Positions 9,456 through 17,879 are shown, numbered from the stretch's first letter. The stretch: 37,334 nt of DNA from Pseudomonadota bacterium (GCA_026388315.1 JAPLKA010000081.1:1-37334), one strand, 5' to 3'. Numbers and translations: made by a program. Notes: generated by a model not told the origin, from the sequence alone.

Positions 9456-10114
9456 ACCGGTCTTCTTTCCCTTTTAAAGAAATGATCGAGACATTGCAGG
9501 ATACTTTCAAAGACGAAGTGCCTGTTGTAACGAAAATTTCACAAAGAGAAAACGGGAATCCTTTTCTTGTTCTCGTAAGCACGCTATTGAGCCTCAGGAC
9601 GAAAGATGAAACGACTGAAAAAGCAATGGAGAGGCTTACAAAAGAAGCAAAAACACCGGAAGATATTCTGAAAATTCCAATTAAAAGGCTACAGGAGTTG
9701 ATTTATCCGGTTGGATTCTATCGAAATAAATCAACAACCCTCAAGGACGTGTCCCATATCATTATTGACAACTATAATGGAAAAGTTCCTGATTCAATCG
9801 ATGAGCTGTTGAAAATTAAAGGCATAGGACGGAAAACAGCCAATCTTGTTATTACAGAAGGCTACGGAAAACCTGGAATATGCGTGGATACCCATGTGCA
9901 CAGAATATCAAACAGGATAGGAATCGTAAAATCAAAACACCCCCATGAAACAGAGGCATCTCTCAGAGAAGTACTGCCCAAAAAATACTGGATCATATAC
10001 AACACCCTTCTTGTTACATTCGGTAAAAATATATGCAACCCCGTCTCGCCGCGATGCAGCGTATGCCCGATAGCACACCTGTGCCGGCAAATCGGGGTAG
10101 CGAAGCATCGTTGA
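9452..10114 (+). CDS. nth: Endonuclease III (DNA glycosylase/AP lyase)
   Basis: Base-excision repair enzyme that removes oxidised pyrimidines and cuts the abasic site. The 220-residue protein has the helix-hairpin-helix KIKGIGRKTANLV with catalytic Lys128, catalytic Asp146 in VDTHVHRISNR, and the C-terminal 4Fe-4S ligands Cys195, Cys202, Cys205 and Cys211 in the classic C-x6-C-x2-C-x5-C spacing. Length and motifs are normal for Nth. ATG 9452 overlaps the preceding stop as ATGA and has AAGGAG upstream (in GAAAAGGAGAAACA). It is the last gene of the four-gene operon. Confidence 0.95.
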   Translation: MNRSSFPFKEMIETLQDTFKDEVPVVTKISQRENGNPFLVLVSTLLSLRTKDETTEKAMERLTKEAKTPEDILKIPIKRLQELIYPVGFYRNKSTTLKDVSHIIIDNYNGKVPDSIDELLKIKGIGRKTANLVITEGYGKPGICVDTHVHRISNRIGIVKSKHPHETEASLREVLPKKYWIIYNTLLVTFGKNICNPVSPRCSVCPIAHLCRQIGVAKHR

Positions 10115-10157
10115 TAGATTACTTTTTATATACTGTCAGTTTCAGAAAGATGGTCAC

Positions 10158-10217
10158 TATTGGTTCCATTGGTTCAATTGGTTCTAACCAATAAGACAAA
10201 TCAAACCAATCAAACAG
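10158..10217. repeat. 9-nt ATTGGTTC word array with inverted copies
   Basis: Three in-register 9-mers (TATTGGTTC, CATTGGTTC, AATTGGTTC; 10158-10184) are followed by inverted words AACCAAT at 10186-10192 and again at 10204-10210. The 9-nt period equals that of the 1764-1962 island, but the word differs. Confidence 0.65.
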
Positions 10218-10272
10218 ATTCTTAATAAAACAGGATTAAACTACCACCAAGCATCGAGGATCAAGATTTAGG

Positions 10273-10300
10273 ATAGTAACTGATGGATTACTATTTTTTA
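10273..10300 (+). terminator. Possible weak terminator after nth operon
   Basis: ATAGTAA (10273-10279) pairs with TTACTAT (10288-10294) around an 8-nt loop and runs into a T tract. The stem is AT-rich, so termination would be weak. Confidence 0.35.
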
Positions 10301-10310
10301 TAGATTTGAC

Positions 10311-10339
10311 TTGACAGTATTTATGAATAATCATAATAT
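10311..10339 (+). promoter_or_regulatory. Sigma70-type promoter for csp
   Basis: Perfect -35 TTGACA (10311-10316), 17-nt spacer and TAATAT (10334-10339). Transcription would start near 10346, giving a ~50-nt leader that includes the hairpin at 10346-10370. Confidence 0.65.
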
Positions 10340-10345
10340 ACCCTC

Positions 10346-10370
10346 TAAAGCGGCTTGTAGATTCGCTTTA
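10346..10370 (+). promoter_or_regulatory. Hairpin in csp 5' leader
   Basis: TAAAGCG (10346-10352) pairs with CGCTTTA (10364-10370) around an 11-nt loop at the very 5' end of the predicted mRNA. Cold-shock leaders are often structured. A role in stability or temperature response is possible but untested. Confidence 0.35.
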
Positions 10371-10396
10371 ATATTCAATGAAAGGAGTCAAGTGGT

Positions 10397-10600
10397 ATGG
10401 CAGTAGGTAAGGTAAAATGGTTTAACGATGCAAAGGGATATGGGTTTATTGAGCAGGACAATGGGGAAGATGTATTTGTTCATTTTTCAGCAATTAAGCA
10501 GGAGGGATTTAAAACACTCAAAACCGGTGAAAAGGTTGAATTTGAAATCACCAAAGGCCCAAAGGGTCCTCAGGCAGAGAACGTTATGAAGGCAGATTGA
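10397..10600 (+). CDS. CspA-family cold-shock protein
   Basis: A 67-residue single-domain OB-fold protein that binds single-stranded RNA and DNA and acts as an RNA chaperone. Both RNP motifs are visible: KGYGFIEQ (RNP1) and DVFVHFSAI (RNP2), preceded by the usual [11 protein letters not shown] start. AAAGGAG lies 9 nt before ATG 10397. It is monocistronic, with its own consensus promoter and a strong bidirectional terminator whose left arm contains the stop codon. Confidence 0.96.
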   Translation: MAVGKVKWFNDAKGYGFIEQDNGEDVFVHFSAIKQEGFKTLKTGEKVEFEITKGPKGPQAENVMKAD

Positions 10601-10633
10601 AAAGAAGGGGGGATCAGCCCCCCTTCTTTTCAA
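10597..10633. terminator. Bidirectional terminator shared by csp and mazG ends
   Basis: A perfect 16-bp stem (10597-10612 with 10618-10633) around loop ATCAG. Its core is GGGGGG/CCCCCC followed on each strand by TTCTTTT, so it can terminate in both directions. The csp stop codon (10598-10600) is in the left arm. The mazG stop (10614-10616) is in the loop, and the last mazG codons form the right arm. Confidence 0.85.
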
Positions 10634-11369
10634 TAATTTTTATCTCATTCCACAAGCTATCCATTTCGGAAAGCGATGATGTTTTTAATTCTATTTTCGA
10701 CTCAATATAACTAAAGCGTCTGATAAATTTGTTGCACGTCAGTCTCAATGCATCTTCAGGATCTACATTATAAAATCTCGACATGTTAACCACTGTAAAA
10801 AGAAGATCGCCGATTTCTTCCTTTATTGATACGGTATCGCCTGATTGCCCTGCCCTCTTCAGTTCTTCTATTTCTTCTGACATTTTTTCATAAATACCAT
10901 CGACACTTTCCCAATCAAAACCAACATGTGCAGCCCTTCTTGAAATAATATGGGCCCTTAGTAAGGCAGGCATTGCGGATGGGACATTGGAAAGCAGGGA
11001 ATAATCTTCTTTTTCATCCTTTTTGATTTCTTCCCATTTTTTCTCAATGGGTTTGTCGGAAGGTGCATCCATAAACACATGAGGATGGCGGTTATACATC
11101 TTCTTGTATACCGAACTTACAACTTCTTTAATATCAAATTGCTTCTCATCTTTACAGATCTGAGAGATAAAAACAATATGAAACAAAAGATCACCCAGCT
11201 CTTCTTTTAACGCCTTATAATCGTCCTTCTCTATGGCATCAATTAATTCATATACTTCCTCTAAAAGAAACGTTTTAAAGGCTTTCGTTGTCTGTTTTTT
11301 ATCCCATGAACAACCTTTTTCTCCACGTAACGTTGCCATAAGTTCAACCAGTTGAGTAAATTCTTCCAT
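10614..11369 (-). CDS. mazG: Nucleoside triphosphate pyrophosphohydrolase MazG
   Basis: Hydrolyses (d)NTPs to NMP and pyrophosphate, as house-cleaning or to lower ppGpp signalling in known cases. The 251-residue protein has two tandem MazG domains. In the first, EEVYELIDAIE and ELGDLLFHIVF supply the metal-binding EExxE and ExxD motifs. The second repeats them as EEIEELKRA and EEIGDLLFTVV. The invariant GCSWDKKQT segment is near residue 20. It starts 32 nt after waaA and is the last gene of the outer-membrane operon. Its final codons, IEKKGG and stop, are built into the shared terminator. Confidence 0.93.
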   Translation of the reverse strand: MEEFTQLVELMATLRGEKGCSWDKKQTTKAFKTFLLEEVYELIDAIEKDDYKALKEELGDLLFHIVFISQICKDEKQFDIKEVVSSVYKKMYNRHPHVFMDAPSDKPIEKKWEEIKKDEKEDYSLLSNVPSAMPALLRAHIISRRAAHVGFDWESVDGIYEKMSEEIEELKRAGQSGDTVSIKEEIGDLLFTVVNMSRFYNVDPEDALRLTCNKFIRRFSYIESKIELKTSSLSEMDSLWNEIKIIEKKGG

Positions 11370-11401
11370 CTTAACCTCTGTTTAAAATTACTTCTTACAT
11401 T

Positions 11402-12646
11402 CTATTTTTCTGCAATCGTCTCTAAAATGATGTTAACCGCCCTTTCCATTACCTCTTTCTGTGCCTCTATTATTCTGCGTCCCTGGTCTCCCATTCTTTC
11501 CCTTAATCCATCATTTTCAATGAGCAAGCTGATTTTTTCAGAAAGCCCTTCAGCGTTATTAACCATAATTCCTGCCCCATTCTCCAGTATAGTACCGGCG
11601 ATATCTCTGAAGTTTTCCATATAAGGGCCAAAAAGAACAGGGGTACCGAAGAATAACGGTTCGAGGACGTTCTGTCCGCCATATGGAGCAAGACTCCCGC
11701 CAACAAATGCAACCATGCTCTTCTTATACACATCCAGCAAATCTCCCACAGTGTCAACTACTACTGCTTCAACGGCTTGAATTGCCTCAACGGATGATTT
11801 TTTATACACAGAATATCTCATTGTATTAAGACGATTTGCCAGCCCATTTTCAATCATATCTACAAGATTCAGCTCTCTCGGTACAATAAAAAATCTAAAT
11901 AGAGAGAAACGTTTTTTTAACATATCAATAACCTGTAATATGATGTCTACTTCTTTTTCTTTTATACTTCCGAATGTTACTATGTTTTCTTTATGTATAT
12001 TATCACATGTTGTATCTACATCTCTGTAATATTTAATGTTACCAGTATTTATAACTTTCGTTGAATCCATGCCTAAGGATTTAAAACGTTTCGCATGTTC
12101 CCCTGATTGAGCAAGAACAAGGGTTATATCAGAAAAAACGTTTTTAAGAAAAAAAGAGAGAAACAGGTAAGCATTATAGGTTTTATCGGATATTCTTCCA
12201 TTAATGATGATAACAGGTATATTACGCTTTTTAGCTTGCCAGACAAGGTTCGGCCATATCTCTGTTTCCACGATGAGCAGGGACTTAAAGGTGGATGTGC
12301 TGATAAAGTGCTTCAAGGAATACGTTAAATCAAACGGGAGGGAATATACACTAATCCTGTTATTAAATTTCTTACGAAGCATATCCCTTGCATAGTATGT
12401 ATTTGTGGTAATGAGAAAATTATCAAAACCACTTCTGTTTCGCATGTAATTCACAATAGCTTCAGCAATAACCGCTTCGCCGATAGAGGCTGCGTGTATC
12501 CAGATGGCACCCTTTAAATCTGTATTCTTTGTACTTGACCACAAACGCTCAGATAGATTGTTCCTTATTTTCCTTTTTGTCAGCGAAAACAAGAGAAAAA
12601 ACGGCAGCAAAATGTGTAAAAGAATATTGTAGGCTATTTTCCACAT
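11402..12646 (-). CDS. waaA: 3-deoxy-D-manno-octulosonic acid transferase (KdtA/WaaA)
   Basis: Adds Kdo to lipid IVA at the inner face of the inner membrane. The 414-residue GT30 protein has an N-terminal membrane anchor (NILLHILLPFFLLFSL), then IWIHAASIGEAVIAEAIV with the catalytic-region Glu, the VPRELNLVDMI segment in place of the usual PRHxER, and the C-terminal nucleotide-sugar motif AFVGGSLAPYGGQNVLEP, where a His common at GGHN is Gln. Start ATG 12646 overlaps the frameshifted reading of the upstream DUF374 gene (ATG...TAG within 13 nt), suggesting translational coupling. The neighbouring lipid A genes fix the role. Confidence 0.93.
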   Translation of the reverse strand: MWKIAYNILLHILLPFFLLFSLTKRKIRNNLSERLWSSTKNTDLKGAIWIHAASIGEAVIAEAIVNYMRNRSGFDNFLITTNTYYARDMLRKKFNNRISVYSLPFDLTYSLKHFISTSTFKSLLIVETEIWPNLVWQAKKRNIPVIIINGRISDKTYNAYLFLSFFLKNVFSDITLVLAQSGEHAKRFKSLGMDSTKVINTGNIKYYRDVDTTCDNIHKENIVTFGSIKEKEVDIILQVIDMLKKRFSLFRFFIVPRELNLVDMIENGLANRLNTMRYSVYKKSSVEAIQAVEAVVVDTVGDLLDVYKKSMVAFVGGSLAPYGGQNVLEPLFFGTPVLFGPYMENFRDIAGTILENGAGIMVNNAEGLSEKISLLIENDGLRERMGDQGRRIIEAQKEVMERAVNIILETIAEK

Positions 12647-13301
12647 GCAATTTCATCTGCTTTTTCTGTTAATTGTATCAGTGTTGTTTCAAGCTCTATT
12701 CTTTTCGCTTCGGTTTCTTCCGGAGAGGCATCCCTGCTTATGTATATCGGGTCTCCCCACAGAAAAACAACCCTGGAAAAGGGGTATGGGAGAATAAAGC
12801 TATCCCATGATTTGAAAGTTTTTTTTTACTTGCGCCGTAGGTTAAAGGCATTATAGGTTTTCCCGTCAATTTCGCAAGTTCTATAATGCCCTTTTTTACG
12901 CTATATTTTGGCCCTTTAGGACCGTCAGGTGTTATGGCTACATCAAAACCATTTTTCAAATCAGATATTATTTCCCGGAGCGAAGAAATGCTTCCTTCTT
13001 TCCTGTAGGAACCCCTTATGGAGCCAAGACGGAAATAGGTCATGATCCGCGCAATAAACTCACCATCTCTGTGCCTGCTTATCAAGACCTTCCCCTTCCC
13101 CCTTCTGTTTGCAAAAGGCATCATAAGCAGTCTTCCATGCCAGAAACAAACAATAAATGTTTCGCCATTATCCCACATCTTGTAAGCGGTTTCGTGATAT
13201 ACATGGCGTACTTTTGTGGTCAATTTTATAAAGGTTATGAATACATAGACCAACGGGGGAAGTACATGTAACATAATAATATATTTTGCTTTTTTAAACA
13301 T
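12634..13301 (-). pseudogene. DUF374 lysophospholipid acyltransferase-family protein, frameshifted at A9
   Basis: LPLAT-like acyltransferase of the DUF374 family, often found next to msbA and waaA. It shows CFWHGRLLMMPF (active-site His region), SRHRDGEF and TPDGPKGPKYSVKKG. The frame as given stops at 12738 (187 aa), with an alien tail after ASKKK. At 12819-12827 the coding strand has nine A residues. Shifting to the -1 frame there continues with TFKSWDSFILPYPFSRVVF, then LWGDPIYISRDASPEETEAK, and ends at 12634-12636 for a total of 222 residues, normal for the family. Either the assembly lacks one A, the gene is broken, or slippage at A9 (ribosomal -1 or transcriptional) makes the full product. 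The start overlaps the msbA stop by 8 nt. Confidence 0.85.
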
Positions 13302-15057
13302 TTTTTACCTTTTTCGGAATTTTTATCACCTTTTTTGATGAAGTATCTCTAAATTGCAGTTCATACAGCTTCTGATAAGGTCCTTCTAACTCTATCAATT
13401 CTTTATGTGCTCCAGCCTGAACTATTGTTCCTCCTTCGAGGACAATAATCCTGTCTGCGTTCATTATAGTGGAGAGTCTGTGTGCAATGACAATCGTTGT
13501 CCTCCCCTTCATTAAATTATCAAAGGCCTTCTGCACCTCCACCTCTGAAGCTGCATCAAGAGAGCTTGTGGCCTCATCCAGGATAAGGATCGGGGTATTT
13601 TTATAGAGGGCTCTTGCAATAGCTATCCGTTGTTTTTGCCCACCCGACAAACGTATGCCCTTTTCGCCAACTACGGTATCATATTGTTTGGGAAGCTTCG
13701 TTATAAAATCACAGGCATACGCCATCCCGGCTGCCTCTTCGATTTTTTCCATATCCTGAGTCTCACCATAACATATATTTGACTTAATGGTGTCATTAAA
13801 GAGGATTACATCCTGTGTAACAAGGGCAATATTCCTTCTTAAAGAGTTAAGGGTTATATTCCTTATATCAATATTATCAACCTCTATGCATCCTCTTGTC
13901 ACATCATAGAAACGGGGGATAAGATTTGCCAGAGTAGTTTTTCCTACCCCGCTTTCTCCTACAATAGCAAGGATTTCGTTCTGGTTAATTTTCAAGTTTA
14001 TGTTATTCAGTATCATCTTATCGTCGTACCTAAAAAATACATCTTTAAAATCAATAATGCCTCTGACCTTTTCAAGGTTGATTGCATCGTCATGTTCAAG
14101 TATTTCTGGTTTGCGATCGATAACCTCAAACACCCTCTGGCTGGCGGCAAGTCCCTGTTGTATGTTGTGGTTTTCCCGGTTAAGCCTCTTGATCGGCTCA
14201 TAGAGCATTAAAAGAGCAGCCGTGAAGGAGAAAAAATTACCGGGCGTTGACTTACCGGATATAACCTCACTACCTCCATACCAGATTATAACGGCTATAG
14301 CGATCCCGCCAAGCACTTCCATTATGGGAGAAGAAAGCGCCCGTATTTTATAGCGCTTTAAGATAATATGAAATAGTGTTTCGTTTTCTTCCTTAAATCT
14401 CTTGCTCTCATATTCTTCCATGCAAAAGGCCTTAACAATGCGTTGGCCGGTGATGGTTTCGTGCAAAAAATTGGTTAATTTTGCCATCTCTTTTTGTGTT
14501 TTCGTACTTATCCTTCTCAATCTTCTCCCGAAGCTGACAATAGGGTATATCGCAAAAGGCAGGACAACAAAGGCAATGGCTGCAAGTTTCCAGTCCCTGT
14601 AAAAAACAACGAATATAAGGCCGATAATAGTAAAAACATCCTTCAGGATCGCCGTAAAAGCATCAGATACAGCACTTTGTACCAGTGTCACATCATTTAT
14701 TATTCTCGAAATTATCGTACCAGTTGGAGTCTTGTCAAAGTATGCTAAGGGCTGTTTCTGCAATGCGTTAAAAATTTCATCCCTTATATCTGTAATCACT
14801 TTCTGCCCTACAAAACCCATCAGGTATGCCTGGAAATAATCAAAAATACCCTTTAAAAGGTAGAGTATAACTACCCCGAAGGGGATTATGCTAAGCATTG
14901 TTGCATTTTTTTCGAAAAATATGTTGTCCAATACAGGTTTTACAATATATGCAGTCAAACCGTTTGTGGATGCCACAAGGGCCATAAAAATCATGGCAAA
15001 AACAAGTTTTGGCCAGTAAGGTTTTAGATACGTAAGGAGTCTAAGGTAGAGCGCCAT
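13294..15057 (-). CDS. msbA: Lipid A export ABC transporter MsbA
   Basis: A 587-residue half-transporter that flips lipid A-core across the inner membrane as a homodimer. The N-terminal ~310 residues form six membrane segments with the type-1 exporter fold. The ATPase domain follows, with Walker A GESGVGKTTLA, signature LSGGQKQRIAIARAL, Walker B ILILDEATSSLD and the H-loop His in IVIAHRLST. ATG 15057 overlaps the lpxB end. The lipid A context supports MsbA over other exporters. Confidence 0.93.
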   Translation of the reverse strand: MALYLRLLTYLKPYWPKLVFAMIFMALVASTNGLTAYIVKPVLDNIFFEKNATMLSIIPFGVVILYLLKGIFDYFQAYLMGFVGQKVITDIRDEIFNALQKQPLAYFDKTPTGTIISRIINDVTLVQSAVSDAFTAILKDVFTIIGLIFVVFYRDWKLAAIAFVVLPFAIYPIVSFGRRLRRISTKTQKEMAKLTNFLHETITGQRIVKAFCMEEYESKRFKEENETLFHIILKRYKIRALSSPIMEVLGGIAIAVIIWYGGSEVISGKSTPGNFFSFTAALLMLYEPIKRLNRENHNIQQGLAASQRVFEVIDRKPEILEHDDAINLEKVRGIIDFKDVFFRYDDKMILNNINLKINQNEILAIVGESGVGKTTLANLIPRFYDVTRGCIEVDNIDIRNITLNSLRRNIALVTQDVILFNDTIKSNICYGETQDMEKIEEAAGMAYACDFITKLPKQYDTVVGEKGIRLSGGQKQRIAIARALYKNTPILILDEATSSLDAASEVEVQKAFDNLMKGRTTIVIAHRLSTIMNADRIIVLEGGTIVQAGAHKELIELEGPYQKLYELQFRDTSSKKVIKIPKKVKNV

Positions 15058-16237
15058 ATGTATGTTCCAAAAACTCTACTATTATTTTTGCTGCCATCTT
15101 ATAAGAATTCTCTTTTCCAAGCTTTATTTTCATATTATCAATTTCGACTTTTATCTTTTCCTTACCATTACTTAACATATAGAGCGCTTTCTCTGCAATC
15201 TTTTCAACGTCGAATGTTTGAATAAATTCAGGGAAAACCTCTTTTCCGGCTATGATATTGGGCAAACTGATATAGTTAATCTTCACAAGCAGTCTCGCAA
15301 AAACATACGATAACGGTGATATCTTATAAATAACAATCGTTGGCGTTCCAAGGATTGCCGCCTCAAGGGTTGCACTGCCCGATGCAATGATCGCCAGGTC
15401 AGAATTCGCGAGAGCATCGTATGACAAGCCTTTTAAATACGTGATCTCTATATTTCCTTTCTGGTATTTCTCAATAATCTTCTGGTCAATGTTTTCAGCC
15501 AGAGGCAACAATATTTTCAGGTTTTCAACCCTTTTCTCAATCGCTTCGATTATGTCCATCAGGATGGGCATGTGCTTTTCTACCTCATTATCTCTGCTCC
15601 CGGGCATAATCGTTAAAACAGGAGCCTTTCCGTCAGTCCCTGCCATTCTTAAAAAATCCTCTCTCGTATGCAAAGGTTTAACAATTTCCATGTACGGGTG
15701 TCCTGCATAGGCTACGTCAATGGAATAATCTTCATATATTTTTTTCTCAAAGGGGAGGATACAGATTACCTTATTCACATATTTTTTTATTTTATATATC
15801 CGTTTCTTTCTCCATGCCCATATCTGGGGTGGGATGAAATAGATGACAGGAATACCGAGGTTATGCGCAAACCTGGCTATTCTCATATTGAAACCCGGAA
15901 AATCTACCAGAATAAGCAGCGATGGCCTTTTCTCTCTCAAATGCTTTTTTATTTTACTGAAGGCATCCCGAATATGGTGAAGCTTTGAAAATATTTCACT
16001 CAGGCCGGTTAATGATATATTTTTGTAATCGTAAACAATGTCTACGCCTGTGTCTCTGAGCTTAGTACTGCCAATTCCGCTGAATTGAAAATCAAAAGAA
16101 TGTTTTAACTCATCGATGAGGTGGGATGCATGAATTTCGCCAGAAAGCTCACCGGTTATGATGACTATCTTTTTATTAAACTTTCCGTTAAGCTTTGTTT
16201 CTGGCAATATATGCTTTGATTTGTTCGGCAATGACAA
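15041..16237 (-). CDS. lpxB: Lipid-A-disaccharide synthase
   Basis: Condenses UDP-2,3-diacylglucosamine with lipid X to form the lipid A disaccharide. The GT19 protein shows IITGELSGEIHASHL near the N-terminus, VDFPGFNMRIARFAHNLGIP, YFIPPQIWAW and the MPGSRDNEVEKH motif. The start is unusual. No ATG precedes the conserved region; the frame opens with TTG at 16237 (AAGGG upstream, with a second TTG at 16231), overlapping the oxidoreductase gene by 50 nt. The conserved part starts about residue 24, so an unusual start inside the upstream gene is likely. It overlaps msbA by 17 nt. Confidence 0.92.
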   Translation of the reverse strand: MSLPNKSKHILPETKLNGKFNKKIVIITGELSGEIHASHLIDELKHSFDFQFSGIGSTKLRDTGVDIVYDYKNISLTGLSEIFSKLHHIRDAFSKIKKHLREKRPSLLILVDFPGFNMRIARFAHNLGIPVIYFIPPQIWAWRKKRIYKIKKYVNKVICILPFEKKIYEDYSIDVAYAGHPYMEIVKPLHTREDFLRMAGTDGKAPVLTIMPGSRDNEVEKHMPILMDIIEAIEKRVENLKILLPLAENIDQKIIEKYQKGNIEITYLKGLSYDALANSDLAIIASGSATLEAAILGTPTIVIYKISPLSYVFARLLVKINYISLPNIIAGKEVFPEFIQTFDVEKIAEKALYMLSNGKEKIKVEIDNMKIKLGKENSYKMAAKIIVEFLEHTYGALP

Positions 16238-17111
16238 GGGCCCTTAATCCCTCTCTACCTCCGACACACAGTGTCTTATCACCCCTGATCGAATAAATAA
16301 ATTCTGACAATTCTTCTTTTACAGAATCTACCTTATCTGCTTCGTATTCGAGGGTCTCGATACTTCCATCCTGTTTTTTGGTTTTACCTGTTAATCTGCC
16401 ATTCAGCAAGTCTACAAAATATTGTTTATTCTTCTCAAATATTGTGATGTTCCTTTCTTTATTAACCGATACCCTGCTGGCAGTTATACAAGCAACGCAA
16501 CCCCCTGCAAACCCAAGCCATGCGCTCACCATATCCAGTTTATCAGAGGCAAAATGTAAGCCATGCGCCCTTATTTCCGTTACATCTTCTTTCACTATAG
16601 AAAGTGTCAAATCAATATCATGGATCATCAGATCCAACACTACATCGATATCCGTGGACCTGCCGGTGAAATTACTCATTCTCCGGGCTTCTATAAATAA
16701 AGGTTTTTTGATGTGAGATATTGCCTCCTTGTACGCCGGGTTAAATCTCTCCAAATGGCCAATCTGCAAGATTAAGCCCTGCTTTTCTGCAAGTTCAACA
16801 AGTTCTTCTCCCTGGCTTATTTCCGATGTTATTGGCTTTTCGATAAAAACATGGACTCCTTTTTCAAGGAAATATTTTGCAACTTCGTAGTGTGTCCCGG
16901 TTGAGCTTGCTATGACAACTCCTGCCTGACCATCAGGAATATCTCTATGGTCTGCAAATATTGGTACCTGATGCTTTTCAGATATATTATTTAATATATT
17001 CCTGTCAACATCAACCACCCCTCCGACTTCAACATCTTCGAAATCTATCAGTTTTCCGAGGTGTATCCTGCCCATATGACCAGCGCCGATAAGGGCGATT
17101 TTCAACGACAT
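16188..17111 (-). CDS. Gfo/Idh/MocA oxidoreductase in lipid A operon
   Basis: A 307-residue NAD(P)-dependent sugar oxidoreductase. It has the Rossmann start ALIGAGHMGRIHLGKL, the EKPITSE motif with the catalytic-region Lys (FIEKPIT) and DLMIHDIDLTLS with the conserved His. Lying between lpxA and lpxB, it resembles GnnA, which oxidises UDP-GlcNAc at C3 so that GnnB can install a 3-amino group for amide-linked lipid A. No GnnB-type aminotransferase is adjacent, so its substrate is open. ATG 17111 has GAGGGG upstream and overlaps the lpxA end by 10 nt. Confidence 0.85.
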   Translation of the reverse strand: MSLKIALIGAGHMGRIHLGKLIDFEDVEVGGVVDVDRNILNNISEKHQVPIFADHRDIPDGQAGVVIASSTGTHYEVAKYFLEKGVHVFIEKPITSEISQGEELVELAEKQGLILQIGHLERFNPAYKEAISHIKKPLFIEARRMSNFTGRSTDIDVVLDLMIHDIDLTLSIVKEDVTEIRAHGLHFASDKLDMVSAWLGFAGGCVACITASRVSVNKERNITIFEKNKQYFVDLLNGRLTGKTKKQDGSIETLEYEADKVDSVKEELSEFIYSIRGDKTLCVGGREGLRALVIAEQIKAYIARNKA

Positions 17112-17869
17112 ATTCCCCTCTTTGAGTTATTGATGAAATCTATCAATTCTTTTATCTTTTCACCATCCAATTCTTCCTGAATTATTTTAAGTGATGTACT
17201 GAGCGGCAAAGACGACCTGAAGAGAATTCTGTATGCCTTTTTTAATTTTAAGATTTCGTCCTTCGAAAAATTATGCCTCTCAAGACCCACAACGTTCAGT
17301 CCATAAGGCTTAGCCCTGCTCCCGGCAGCTATTATATAAGGGGGTATATCTTTTGGAACACCTGTAAGCCCGCTTATAAAAGCATATTTCCCAATTTTGC
17401 AAAACTGGTGTACTGCGCAAAGACCGCCAAAAATAACAAAGTCATCCACCTCTACATGTCCGGCAAGTGTTGCACAATTTGCCATAATGATATTATTCCC
17501 AACGACACAGTCATGGGCAATATGGGCATATGCCATAATGAAGTTGTTGTTTCCCACTTTAGTGACACCGCTGTCGTGTGGAGTCCCCCTGTTAATTGTC
17601 ACATATTCCTTTATAATGTTGTTATGCCCTACCACTACCGTGGTATCTTCGCCCTTATATGTAAGATCCTGTGGCGGACTGCCAATGGATGTGAAAGAGC
17701 TGATTGTACAGTTTTCACCAATCTCGGTACCATCCTGGATAATAACGTGTCCAAGGATTTTTGTTCCCTTTCCTATCTTCACCTTTTCTTCAATAATGCA
17801 ATAAGGGCCTACATGGACATCAGAATCGACATGCGCATTTTTATGAATGATTGCAGTTGGGTGTATCAA
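17102..17869 (-). CDS. lpxA: Acyl-ACP--UDP-N-acetylglucosamine O-acyltransferase
   Basis: First step of lipid A synthesis: transfers a 3-hydroxyacyl chain to UDP-GlcNAc. The 255-residue length is standard. A left-handed beta-helix of hexapeptide repeats begins IHPTAIIHKNAHVDSDVHVG. The catalytic His lies in MAYAHIAHDCVVGNN, followed by HQFCKIGKYAFISGLTG and the C-terminal helical domain (GLNVVGLERHNFS). Translation starts at TTG 17869 with AAGGAG about 7 nt upstream, 10 nt after fabZ. A nearby Gfo/Idh enzyme raises the possibility of a 3-amino sugar substrate. Confidence 0.95.
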   Translation of the reverse strand: MIHPTAIIHKNAHVDSDVHVGPYCIIEEKVKIGKGTKILGHVIIQDGTEIGENCTISSFTSIGSPPQDLTYKGEDTTVVVGHNNIIKEYVTINRGTPHDSGVTKVGNNNFIMAYAHIAHDCVVGNNIIMANCATLAGHVEVDDFVIFGGLCAVHQFCKIGKYAFISGLTGVPKDIPPYIIAAGSRAKPYGLNVVGLERHNFSKDEILKLKKAYRILFRSSLPLSTSLKIIQEELDGEKIKELIDFINNSKRGICR

Positions 17870-17879
17870 CGTATTCTCC

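Larger units (their letters stand above)
10115..10310. other. Intergenic interval upstream of the csp promoter
   Basis: Contains no gene. It has the ATTGGTTC word array and a weak terminator-like hairpin, both listed separately, before the csp promoter at 10311. Confidence 0.6.
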
